Shown here: positions 1-5,696 of the stretch, one piece after another
Position numbering within the stretch: position 1 is the stretch's first letter
Layout of the letters: the number at the start of each line of letters is the position of its first letter
Assembly: GCA_964447605.1 (NCBI GenBank)
Contig: CAYUTA010000098.1
Span: 1-5,797, forward strand
Source of the DNA: CAYUTA01 sp964447605
Lineage (GTDB): Bacteria > Bacillota > Clostridia > Christensenellales > CAG-138
Reading direction: 5' to 3'
Length of the DNA stretch: 5,797 nt
Translations under genes and position numbers: made by a program
Notes under the pieces: model-generated
Seen by the model: the letters and a program-made list of their open reading frames with translations, nothing else
Databases searched by the model: none
What the model was told of the DNA's origin: nothing

Positions 1-69
1 ATTGCGCCGCGGCCCGCGAACTTCCATATCATCTGAGCCAGGGATTCGGCAAACACGCCTTCCGCCCGG
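1..69 (-). other. Left-edge segment downstream of nfnB, possible start of a truncated gene
   Basis: These 69 bases follow the nfnB stop on the minus strand. No hairpin with a T-run is visible, so the nfnB transcript may continue leftwards. One minus frame stays open to the edge from a GTG at 56 (reading VFAESLAQMIWKFAGRGA), with a purine-rich GGCGGAAGG just before it but too close for a good ribosome binding site. An in-frame ATG lies at 32. I do not recognise the peptide. It may be the first codons of another gene or plain spacer; the sequence beyond the edge would decide. Confidence 0.15.
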
Positions 70-1464
70 CTATTTTTGAGACAATTCCTCGTCGATGGCC
101 CTGGCGGCGGTCTTTCCCGCACCCATCGCGAGGATAACGGTCGCCGCGCCGGTGACCGCATCGCCGCCCGCGTAGACGAAGGGCTTGCTGGTCTTTCCGG
201 TTGCCTCGTCGGCCACGATGCCTCCCCATCTCTGGGTTTCAAGGCCCGGCGTGGTGTTTTTGATCAACGGATTCGGGCTGTTCCCGATGGCTACGACCAC
301 AGTCTGCACCTCGATGGTGTGCTCGCTGCCCTCCCTGACAACGGGACGGCGGCGGCCGGAAGCGTCCGGTTCGCCAAGCTCCATCTGTACGCACGTCATG
401 GCGCGCACACAGCCCGTTTCATCGCCAAGAATCTCGGTGGGGTTGGTGAGCAGTTTAAACACAATGCCCTCCTCCCCGGCGTGGTGCACCTCCTCCACGC
501 GCGCGGGCATTTCCGCCTCGCTGCGGCGGTAAACAATATACACCGTCTCCGCGCCGAGCCGCTTTGCGCAGCGCGCAGCGTCCATCGCCACGTTGCCGCC
601 GCCGATGACCGCGACCGCCTTGCCGACCTGCACGGGCGTATCGGTCTGCGGGAACGAATAGGCCTTCATCAGATTGATGCGGGTTAAAAATTCGTTGGCG
701 GAATACACGCCGTTGAGGCTTTCCCCCGGGATGCCCTGGAAGCGCGGCAGGCCCGCGCCGGAGCCGACGAACACCGCGTCGAAACCTTCGCTTTCAAGCA
801 GCTCGTCGAGCGACATGCAGCGGCCGACGACCATGTTGGTCATGATCCGCACGCCCATGTCCTCGAGCGTCTTGATTTCGCCGCGCACCAGCGCCTTGGG
901 CAGCCGGAATTCCGGTATCCCGTAGACCAGCACGCCCCCGGGCGTATGCAGCGCCTCGAACACCGTCACGTCGTATCCCTTTTTGCGCAGGTCGCCCGCG
1001 CAGGTCAGTCCGGCCGGGCCGGAGCCCACAACCGCCACGCGCTTGCCGTTATCCGGCGCAGGCTGCGCGGGCGCGGCGCCGTGCGACATGGCATAGTCCG
1101 CGGCAAACCGCTCCAGCCGGCCGATGCCGACCGGCTCGCCCTTGATCCCGCGCACGCATTTTGCTTCGCACTGCGTCTCCTGTGGGCAAACGCGGCCGCA
1201 GATGGCGGGCAGCGCGTTGGTCGAGCGGATGACCTCGTAGGCCTCCATGAATTTGCCCTCTTTGACGAGGGTGATAAACTCCGGGATGCGCACGTTGACC
1301 GGGCAGCCCGCCATGCAGGGCTTGTGCTTGCAGTTGAGGCAGCGCTCCGCCTCGTCGCGGGCCATCGCCTCGTCATATCCCTGAGATACCTCGGAAAAAT
1401 TCCTGTTGCGTACGTCCGGCGCCTGCTCGCGCGCGGGCAGCTTGGTCGGTCTCATATTCGGCAT
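70..1464 (-). CDS. nfnB: NADH-dependent reduced ferredoxin:NADP+ oxidoreductase, large subunit NfnB (GltD-like)
   Basis: This 464-residue protein has the full length and layout of NfnB, the NADP-binding subunit of the cytoplasmic flavin-based bifurcating transhydrogenase. The complex uses NADH plus reduced ferredoxin to make two NADPH, or runs in reverse. The N-terminal region carries eight cysteines for two [4Fe-4S] clusters: C42, C45, C50, C54 and C89, C93, C99, C103. E118 in the GRLERF segment is a candidate non-cysteine ligand, as in related enzymes. An FAD Rossmann motif GSGPAG lies at 147-152, a second dinucleotide motif GGGNVAMD at 288-295, a YRRSEAEMPA segment typical of NADPH binding at 312-321, and the C-terminal FAD motif YAGGDAVTGA at 431-440. 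The ATG at 1464 has AGGAGGT nine bases upstream, inside the end of nfnA; a second ATG three codons in fits worse. The gene lies 2 nt after nfnA, so the two are surely co-translated. The glutamate synthase small subunit GltD shares this fold, but no large-subunit gene is present and the NfnA neighbour decides the call. Confidence 0.93.
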   Translation of the reverse strand: MPNMRPTKLPAREQAPDVRNRNFSEVSQGYDEAMARDEAERCLNCKHKPCMAGCPVNVRIPEFITLVKEGKFMEAYEVIRSTNALPAICGRVCPQETQCEAKCVRGIKGEPVGIGRLERFAADYAMSHGAAPAQPAPDNGKRVAVVGSGPAGLTCAGDLRKKGYDVTVFEALHTPGGVLVYGIPEFRLPKALVRGEIKTLEDMGVRIMTNMVVGRCMSLDELLESEGFDAVFVGSGAGLPRFQGIPGESLNGVYSANEFLTRINLMKAYSFPQTDTPVQVGKAVAVIGGGNVAMDAARCAKRLGAETVYIVYRRSEAEMPARVEEVHHAGEEGIVFKLLTNPTEILGDETGCVRAMTCVQMELGEPDASGRRRPVVREGSEHTIEVQTVVVAIGNSPNPLIKNTTPGLETQRWGGIVADEATGKTSKPFVYAGGDAVTGAATVILAMGAGKTAARAIDEELSQK

Positions 1465-1466
1465 CT

Positions 1467-2312
1467 TCAGCGCACCTCCTGCCTGAGCAGATTGCAGGCA
1501 TGGACCTCCATGCTCTGCGCCTCTTCCTTTTTATACATGCGCGCGCGCGCGATGGCCTCGTCCCAGTCGACCTTGTGGCCGTCAAAGTCCGGGCCGTCCA
1601 CGCAGGCAAACTTCATCTGGCCGTCCACGGTGACGCGGCAGCAGCCGCACATGCCGGTGCCGTCGATCATGATGGGGTTCATGCTGATGATGGTCGGAAC
1701 GCCGTATTGCCCGGTCAGCTTGCAGACGGCGCGCATCATGACCAGCGGGCCGATGGCAATGACGTGGTCATATTCCCTCCCGGCCTTGAGCCGCTCCTCC
1801 AGCGCCGTGGTGACAAAGCCTTTGTGGCCGTTGCTGCCGTCGTCGGTCATGACGTAGAGGTTGGTGCAGCTATCCGCGAGCTCGTCCATAAGAATCATGA
1901 GGTCCGTGCTGCGGAAGCCTACGATTACGTCCACCTCCGCGCCCATCTCGTGCAGCGCCCTTGCCTGCGGATAGGCAATCGCCACGCCGAGGCCTCCGCC
2001 GATGACCGCAACCCGTTTCATGCCCTCCAGTTCGCTGGGCGCGCCGAGCGGGCCGACAAAGTCCGTCAGCGAATCGCCGACGGAAAGCAGGTCGAGACGC
2101 CTGGTCGTGTACCCCACCTTTTGATAAATGATGGTCACCGTACCCCTGTCCCTGTCCGTACCCGCGATGGTCAGCGGGATGCGCTCGCCTCTTTCATCGA
2201 TGCGCAGGATGATGAACTGCCCGGGCAGCGCCTTGCGCGCAATATAGGGCGCTTCAACCTCCATGAGCGTCACGGTGTCGTGCAGCGCGCGCTTTTTCAC
2301 AATCGGAAACAT
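1467..2312 (-). CDS. nfnA: NADH-dependent reduced ferredoxin:NADP+ oxidoreductase, small subunit NfnA
   Basis: This 281-residue protein belongs to the ferredoxin-reductase-like family that includes PyrK and NfnA. It is the NAD(H)-binding subunit that passes electrons through FAD and a [2Fe-2S] cluster to NfnB. Visible features are an FAD-binding RIPLT at 44-48, a pyridine-nucleotide glycine motif VAVIGGGLGVA at 101-111, and a cluster-binding segment with C222, C225 and C237 (C224 is also present). Published NfnAB structures report an Asp as fourth cluster ligand; D217 in IDGTGMCGCC is the likely equivalent. The C-terminal FACVDGPDFDGHKVDWDEAI, followed by a basic-acidic helix, is typical of NfnA and extends past the usual end of PyrK. 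No pyrD-like gene is adjacent. The start at 2312 was chosen because AAAGGAG lies seven bases upstream and the family N-terminus begins there. The same frame stays open to 2615, but that extension contains the promoter and looks non-coding. Confidence 0.93.
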   Translation of the reverse strand: MFPIVKKRALHDTVTLMEVEAPYIARKALPGQFIILRIDERGERIPLTIAGTDRDRGTVTIIYQKVGYTTRRLDLLSVGDSLTDFVGPLGAPSELEGMKRVAVIGGGLGVAIAYPQARALHEMGAEVDVIVGFRSTDLMILMDELADSCTNLYVMTDDGSNGHKGFVTTALEERLKAGREYDHVIAIGPLVMMRAVCKLTGQYGVPTIISMNPIMIDGTGMCGCCRVTVDGQMKFACVDGPDFDGHKVDWDEAIARARMYKKEEAQSMEVHACNLLRQEVR

Positions 2313-2319
2313 AGCGTCT

Positions 2320-2326
2320 CTCCTTT
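2320..2326 (-). promoter_or_regulatory. Ribosome binding site of nfnA
   Basis: AAAGGAG on the minus strand, seven bases from the ATG at 2312. It fixes the start of nfnA and rules out the in-frame upstream ATG at 2615. Confidence 0.85.
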
Positions 2327-2345
2327 CGGCCGCAAAGTTTAACAA

Positions 2346-2379
2346 ATTATAGTATAGTGGAAACCGGCGATTTCTACAA
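2346..2379 (-). promoter_or_regulatory. Sigma-A-type promoter of nfnAB
   Basis: On the minus strand TTGTAG (2374-2379) is followed by a 17-bp spacer and TATACT (2351-2356). A perfect TATAAT (2346-2351) overlaps the last base and could act as an alternative -10. Transcription would begin near 2340 and give a leader of about 28 nt carrying the nfnA ribosome binding site. The -35 is only a partial match (3 of 6), so an activator may help. A GGAAAC/GTTTCC inverted pair (2359-2364 and 2385-2390) straddles the -35 box. Confidence 0.6.
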
Positions 2380-2416
2380 GCATCGTTTCCGGCATAATCA
2401 GAATAAACGCATGAAC

Positions 2417-2432
2417 TGCTTTTATAAAAGCA
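2417..2432. promoter_or_regulatory. 16-bp perfect palindrome upstream of the nfnAB promoter
   Basis: TGCTTTTATAAAAGCA is a perfect palindrome about 40 bp upstream of the nfnA -35 box, a position suited to an activator or auxiliary operator. Shorter palindromes follow on the side towards the aldo/keto reductase gene: CATGCATG (2437-2444), AACGATCGTT (2448-2457) and a CGCAT/ATGCG hairpin (2466-2479). The redox repressor Rex controls nfn genes in some Clostridia, but this sequence does not match the TTGTTAA-type Rex half-site as I know it, so the protein is unassigned. An extruded hairpin or weak transcript-end structure for the upstream gene is also possible. Confidence 0.4.
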
Positions 2433-2520
2433 AGCGCATGCATGTGGAACGATCGTTTTGACCCGCGCATGAAAATGCGTTTCCATACCCTTGCCCCGCC
2501 GGCAAAATCCGTCTTTTGTT

Positions 2521-3363
2521 TTACACGGGCTCCCGCTCGCAATCGGGATGTTCGCCCGACCACCCGGTAACGGGCATGCCGTCGATTGATTGCATATCCC
2601 GCTCTGAAATGGCAAAGCCGAAGATGTCGAGATTCTGGCGCATCCGTTTTGGACTGGTGGTTTTGGGGACGGGGAGCGTGCCCTTTTGCAGGTCGTACCG
2701 CAGGCACAGCTGCGCGGTCGTCACGCCGTAGCGAACGGCCAGCTCATTGATTAACGGCGCGGAATCCGCACGCATGCGGCCGAGCGGGCTCCACGCGCCG
2801 ACGCGGACGCCGTGCCTTTTACACGCCTCCGCCGCCTCCGGCTGGCTGTAGCCCGGGTGGAACTCCAGCTGGTTGAGCGCGGGCACGACCCTGGCCTCCA
2901 AAAGCAGGTTTTCCAGATGGTGCGGCAGAAAGTTGCTGATTCCAATGGCGCGCACGCGTCCGTCGAAATAGAGCGTTTCCAGCGCGCGCCAGGTTTCCCG
3001 GCAGACGCGCGGCCAGTCCGGGTCGGTCAGGTTCGGCCGCGGCCAGTGGATCAGGTACAGGTCCAGATAATCCATCCCCAACCGGCCGGCAGAGGCTTTG
3101 AACGCCGTCAGCGCGGATTCATAGCCCATCTCGCTGCGCCAGCACTTGGAGCAGATCAGGTATTCGCCGCGCATGAGCCCCGTCTGCCGCAGCGCCGCGC
3201 CCAGCTCCGCTTCATTGCGGTAGAACGAGGCCGTGTCGAACAGCCGGTAGCCGGCGGCGGCGGCGGCGGTAACCGCGGGCAGTACCGCCTCGCCCGCAAT
3301 CGGATAGGTACCAAAGCCCGTAACCGGCACGCGCAGGCCGTTGTTCAGCGTATAAAATTCCAT
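2521..3363 (-). CDS. Aldo/keto reductase (NADPH-dependent, AKR superfamily)
   Basis: This 280-residue (beta/alpha)8-barrel oxidoreductase would reduce aldehydes or ketones with NAD(P)H in the cytoplasm. The complete catalytic tetrad is visible: D43 and Y48 in DTASFY, K73 in LICSK and H106 in YLIHWP. Other family marks are GFGTYP near residue 17, GISNF near 141, NQLEFHP near 164, GAWSPLGR near 189 and the cofactor-binding VPKTTSPKRMRQN near 231-244. Length is normal for the diketo-gulonate-reductase-like group (AKR5-type). The start at 3363 (MEFYTLNNG) is preferred because AAAGGA sits nine bases before it; ATGs at 3369 and 3387 are too close to or upstream of that site. A run of five GCC alanine codons forms a (CGG)6 tract at 3252-3269. 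It lies upstream of nfnAB on the same strand but is separated by 208 bp with a promoter, so it is probably its own unit. The substrate cannot be inferred. Confidence 0.9.
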   Translation of the reverse strand: MEFYTLNNGLRVPVTGFGTYPIAGEAVLPAVTAAAAAGYRLFDTASFYRNEAELGAALRQTGLMRGEYLICSKCWRSEMGYESALTAFKASAGRLGMDYLDLYLIHWPRPNLTDPDWPRVCRETWRALETLYFDGRVRAIGISNFLPHHLENLLLEARVVPALNQLEFHPGYSQPEAAEACKRHGVRVGAWSPLGRMRADSAPLINELAVRYGVTTAQLCLRYDLQKGTLPVPKTTSPKRMRQNLDIFGFAISERDMQSIDGMPVTGWSGEHPDCEREPV

Positions 3364-3427
3364 CGCCATCCGTCCTTTCCCATGCATCTGTCAACCCGTT
3401 TGTACGTTCCATCCCATGATTATCATC

Positions 3428-3456
3428 ATCCTACCACAACATCCGGCGCACGGCAA
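3428..3456 (-). promoter_or_regulatory. Possible promoter of the aldo/keto reductase gene
   Basis: On the minus strand TTGCCG (3451-3456) and TAGGAT (3428-3433) are 17 bp apart, each matching consensus at four of six positions. This would give a leader of about 60 nt. An alternative GATAAT lies a few bases downstream without a good -35. A perfect TTGACA nearer the start has no -10 in front of the gene. The choice is weak. Confidence 0.3.
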
Positions 3457-3481
3457 AGAGGAAAAGAACGCGATCATGCGG

Positions 3482-3510
3482 TTGTACCAAAGTTCGCGGT
3501 TTGGTATAAT
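3482..3510 (+). promoter_or_regulatory. Extended -10 promoter of the Gfo/Idh-NagB operon
   Basis: TTGTAC (3482-3487), a 17-bp spacer and a perfect TATAAT (3505-3510) preceded by TGG, giving the extended -10 TGnTATAAT. The start would lie near 3517 with a leader of about 29 nt containing AAAGGGG (3529-3535), ten bases before the ATG at 3546. The spacer is filled by an inverted repeat, which implies repression. Confidence 0.75.
3485..3506. promoter_or_regulatory. Operator-like inverted repeat between -35 and -10
   Basis: TACCAAA-N8-TTTGGTA is a perfect 7-bp inverted repeat. After one mismatch it continues as TT/AA, giving ten-base arms centred on a CG step. It overlaps the last bases of the -35 and the first bases of the -10, so a bound protein would block polymerase. 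A central CG in an even-length dyad is common for LacI-family sites, but the half-site is not one I recognise, and it does not match the TGGTCTAGACCA-type NagR/DasR site. Confidence 0.6.
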
Positions 3511-3545
3511 GATGCCAATATCCATCCGAAAGGGGAATCAGACAC

Positions 3546-4625
3546 ATGGGTAAGACCAAAATCGCGGTTTTAGGCTGCGGCTTCATCTCGGAAATTCACG
3601 TTTCCTCCTACCGGCGGTTCGTGCCCGAAGCGGAGGTCGTGGCAGTCTACACGCGTTCGCTTAATAAGGCGCGCGCTTTTGCAGAAAAAATGGACATACC
3701 GGCGGCGTATAACGACATCGACCGGCTTTTCAGCGAGGTGGACTGCGATATCATCGATATCTGCCTTCCCAACTTTTTGCACCATGACGCGTGCATAAAG
3801 GCCGCCCACGCGGGCAAACACGTTATCATGGAAAAACCGCTCTGCCTGTCCCTGGCCGAGGCCGACGAGATGATCGCCGCATGCAAAAAGAACGGCAGGC
3901 TGCTCATGTACGCCGAGGAGCTTTGCTTTGCGCCCAAGTATGAACGCGTCCGCGCCATCGTTGAAAGCGGCGCGCTCGGCGAAATCTATATGCTCAAGCA
4001 GGCCGAAAAGCACTCCGGCCCACACAGCCGCTGGTTCTATGAGTCCGACAAGGCCGGCGGCGGCGTGATGATGGACATGGGTTGCCACGCCATCGCATGG
4101 TTTCGCTGGATGCTCAGGGGCGCCGCGGCGAAAAATGTCTACGGCAACTTCATGCGCGTGATGCACGACACCGACGCGGAGGACCATTCCATTACGCAGA
4201 TCGAGTTTGAAAAGGACGGCCGCACCATCCTGTGCGTGGGCGAGGACAGCTGGGCCAAGCACGGCGGTATGCAGGACTGCATCGAAATCTACGGCGACAA
4301 GGGCGTGGCTTACTCCGACCTGTTTCAGGGCAATTCGTCGCAGCTGTACAGCGTCGACGGCTACGACTATGCCAGTGAAAAAGCGGGCGCAACGACCGGC
4401 TGGACCTATCCGATCTTTGAAGAGGCGTTCAACCAGGGTTACCCGCAGGAGCTTGCGCACTTTGTCGACTGCGTGCGCAACGGCAAGCAGCCGCTCGTGA
4501 CCGGAGAGGACGGCCGCGCAGTGCTGGAAATCATCCACGCCGCCTATACCTCCGCGCGCGAGGGCAAAAAGGTCGCTCTGCCGTACGCATCCAGGGCCAG
4601 GCGCCCCGTGGACAACTGGCGGTGA
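3546..4625 (+). CDS. Gfo/Idh/MocA family NAD(P)-dependent sugar dehydrogenase
   Basis: This 359-residue cytoplasmic oxidoreductase has the family's two-domain build. An N-terminal Rossmann domain carries VLGCGFISEIH (G10 and G12 at the dinucleotide turn) and VYTRS after beta-2, and EKP at 96-98 gives the conserved lysine K97. The C-terminal alpha/beta domain includes the substrate segment GGGVMMDMGCHAIAWFRWM (171-189), whose D177 and H181 fit the usual acid/base positions. The closing helix region starts at GYPQELAHFVDCV (298-310). Family members oxidise or reduce one hydroxyl of a sugar, inositol or sugar phosphate; nothing here fixes the substrate. It lacks the extensions expected of a GH109-type glycosidase. 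It is the first gene of a two-gene operon and its stop lies 4 nt before the isomerase start, so the substrate is probably an amino sugar or a derivative converted to one (inference). Confidence 0.88.
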   Translation: MGKTKIAVLGCGFISEIHVSSYRRFVPEAEVVAVYTRSLNKARAFAEKMDIPAAYNDIDRLFSEVDCDIIDICLPNFLHHDACIKAAHAGKHVIMEKPLCLSLAEADEMIAACKKNGRLLMYAEELCFAPKYERVRAIVESGALGEIYMLKQAEKHSGPHSRWFYESDKAGGGVMMDMGCHAIAWFRWMLRGAAAKNVYGNFMRVMHDTDAEDHSITQIEFEKDGRTILCVGEDSWAKHGGMQDCIEIYGDKGVAYSDLFQGNSSQLYSVDGYDYASEKAGATTGWTYPIFEEAFNQGYPQELAHFVDCVRNGKQPLVTGEDGRAVLEIIHAAYTSAREGKKVALPYASRARRPVDNWR

Positions 4626-4629
4626 GCGC

Positions 4630-5346
4630 ATGAAGCGATTTACCGACGATGCGGCCATCGGCCGCTACATTGCCGATGGAATCTGCCGTACGCTTGCTGA
4701 TAAGCCGGACGCGCTGGTCTGCATCGCTGCGGGTACCTCCTCGTTCCCGGTGTTTAACGAACTGCTCGCGCGCGTAGAGGCGGGCCGGCTGTCGTTGAAA
4801 CGCGCCGCATTTATCGGCATGGACGAGTGGATCGGCCTGCCGCAGGACGCGGACGGCGCAATGGCGGATTTTTTGAAACGGCACTTCCTGGACCGCGCGG
4901 GCTTTGGCGAAACGTTCCTGTTCGACGGCGCGGCCGACCCGGAGGCCGAGTGCGCGCGTGCAGAAGCGTTCCTGTCCGCGCACGGCGGCATTGACGCGGT
5001 GGTGTTCGGCGTGGGCGTCAACGGGCATGTCGCGCTCAACGAACCCGGCGTGGACGCGGCGCTTCGAACGCACGTGGCTGAGGTCGCTTCCGTAACGGCC
5101 AGCGTGGCGCAAAAGTATTTTGCCGCCGCAGCGCCCCGGCTTGCCCAGGGCGTGACCATAGGGCTGGCCAACGCCTGCGAGGCGCGAAGCATCTATATCA
5201 TGGCCAACACCGCGAACAAGCGGCCGGCCGTCGAACGCATTGCCGCGCTGCTCGACGCCGACGCGCCGTCTGCCGAGGTCCCCGCTTCCATCGCCGCCGC
5301 GCTGCCGCAGGCAGAGCTGTGCGTGACCGAAGCGGTTTTTGCCTGA
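4630..5346 (+). CDS. Aminosugar-6-phosphate isomerase/deaminase, NagB family, AgaI-like
   Basis: This 238-residue protein belongs to the glucosamine-6-phosphate isomerase/6-phosphogluconolactonase family. NagB converts glucosamine-6-phosphate to fructose-6-phosphate and ammonia; AgaI-like members are linked to galactosamine-6-phosphate. Visible motifs are the phosphate-binding AAGTSSFP (33-40), MDEWIGLP (64-71) with catalytic D65, and GVNGHVALNEPG (129-140) with ring-opening H133 and E138. Classical E. coli NagB has DEY and NDGH here; this protein has DEW and VNGH, so N131 replaces the Asp of the Asp-His-Glu set. DEW, the GG-I/L-D step before the NGH loop (119-122) and GVTIGLANACEAR (174-186) resemble AgaI more than NagB as I recall them. 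All functional groups needed for isomerase action seem present. It starts 4 nt after the dehydrogenase stop with only a GGTGA-like site overlapping that stop, suggesting translational coupling. The exact sugar (GlcN-6-P, GalN-6-P or another) is open. Confidence 0.82.
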   Translation: MKRFTDDAAIGRYIADGICRTLADKPDALVCIAAGTSSFPVFNELLARVEAGRLSLKRAAFIGMDEWIGLPQDADGAMADFLKRHFLDRAGFGETFLFDGAADPEAECARAEAFLSAHGGIDAVVFGVGVNGHVALNEPGVDAALRTHVAEVASVTASVAQKYFAAAAPRLAQGVTIGLANACEARSIYIMANTANKRPAVERIAALLDADAPSAEVPASIAAALPQAELCVTEAVFA

Positions 5347-5381
5347 GCAGTCCGAACCGTATTCGCAAACAGGTAGTCGAG

Positions 5382-5401
5382 CCATCCGTAAAAACGGGTG
5401 G
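5382..5401 (+). repeat. Stem-loop 1 after the isomerase gene
   Basis: CCATCCGT-AAAA-ACGGGTGG forms an 8-bp stem with one G-U pair and an AAAA loop. It begins 35 nt after the isomerase stop. No T-run follows on either strand, so it is not a standard terminator, but it could protect the 3' end of the operon mRNA. Confidence 0.5.
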
Positions 5402-5406
5402 TCAGA

Positions 5407-5432
5407 CCGTCAAAAACCATGTTTTTTGACGG
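5407..5432 (+). repeat. Stem-loop 2, perfect 10-bp stem
   Basis: CCGTCAAAAA and TTTTTGACGG form a perfect 10-bp stem around the loop CCATGT, six nt after stem-loop 1. The T-run lies inside the 3' arm next to the loop, not after the stem, so a normal intrinsic terminator is doubtful. It still is the most plausible end structure for the operon on the plus strand. Confidence 0.5.
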
Positions 5433-5564
5433 GGACAACCGCATGTTGCCGCTCGCCACGCGGGCGGTCTTTTCGTTGGCGTACCCGAAAGGATTCCTCC
5501 GCTTCGCTCTCCGTCTGCTTGCGCTCCGCGCCGCGCAGCCTGTCGGCGGCGCTCCGCGGCCGCT

Positions 5565-5588
5565 AAAAACGCCGACACTGCGGCGTTT
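5565..5588 (-). terminator. Stem-loop 3, possible terminator on the minus strand
   Basis: AAACGCCG-ACACTG-CGGCGTTT (5567-5588) is a perfect 8-bp stem. Read on the minus strand it is followed by T-rich bases, giving CGGCGTTTTTAG, which resembles an intrinsic terminator. On the plus strand only TTT follows. It could end a minus-strand transcript entering from beyond the right edge, or belong to an intergenic repeat. Confidence 0.35.
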
Positions 5589-5596
5589 CAGACTGA

Positions 5597-5629
5597 AGAC
5601 AAAGTCCGCTGTTGTAGCGGACTTTGTTG
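5597..5629 (+). repeat. Stem-loop 4, perfect 12-bp stem
   Basis: ACAAAGTCCGCT (5599-5610) pairs perfectly with AGCGGACTTTGT (5616-5627) around GTTGT, and a G-U and an A-T pair extend it to 14 bp. This is the strongest hairpin in the window. No T-run follows on either strand. Its 3' arm overlaps the -35 box of the next promoter. Confidence 0.6.
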
Positions 5630-5655
5630 AATTAAGGAGTAAAAAATGGTATAAT
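5627..5655 (+). promoter_or_regulatory. Sigma-A-type promoter with extended -10
   Basis: TTGAAT (5627-5632), a 17-bp spacer and a perfect TATAAT (5650-5655) preceded by TGG, so it is also an extended -10. Transcription would start near 5662 and run to the right into AT-rich DNA. The -35 sits on the end of stem-loop 4, which may link the hairpin to control of this promoter. What it drives lies mostly outside the window. Confidence 0.65.
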
Positions 5656-5696
5656 AGAAGCATAAAAAGCACGGTGATACGGGGTTTTTACAGATA

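Noticed and set aside
70..1464. Reading of nfnB as glutamate synthase small subunit GltD
   Set aside because: No glutamate synthase large subunit is adjacent, and the NfnA gene two bases upstream makes the bifurcating transhydrogenase the better call.
1539..1550. (GC)6 alternating tract in nfnA, a possible Z-DNA or slippage site
   Set aside because: It simply encodes the ARAR segment of the NfnA C-terminal helix, and such tracts are common in GC-rich genes.
2313..2615. In-frame N-terminal extension of nfnA starting at 2615
   Set aside because: It adds 101 residues with no family similarity, contains the promoter and palindromes, overlaps the end of the aldo/keto reductase gene and has no better ribosome binding site than the one before 2312.
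3570..4658. Long minus-strand open frame (362 codons) opposite the Gfo/Idh gene
   Set aside because: It is the antisense shadow of a gene with clear family motifs; its residues are low-complexity and follow the GC-rich codon pattern of the other strand.
4531..5385. Long minus-strand open frame opposite the isomerase gene
   Set aside because: Antisense shadow of a recognisable NagB-family protein, rich in Arg, Gly and Ala, with no recognisable domain.
5634..5654. AAGGAG followed by ATG at 5646, which looks like a strong translation start
   Set aside because: The frame is ATG GTA TAA, only two codons, and lies before the predicted transcript start of the overlapping promoter.
5193..5672. Minus-strand 159-codon frame across the hairpin block
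   Set aside because: It runs through three perfect stem-loops and into the isomerase gene in antisense, is rich in Ser, Arg and Ala and shows no ribosome binding site.
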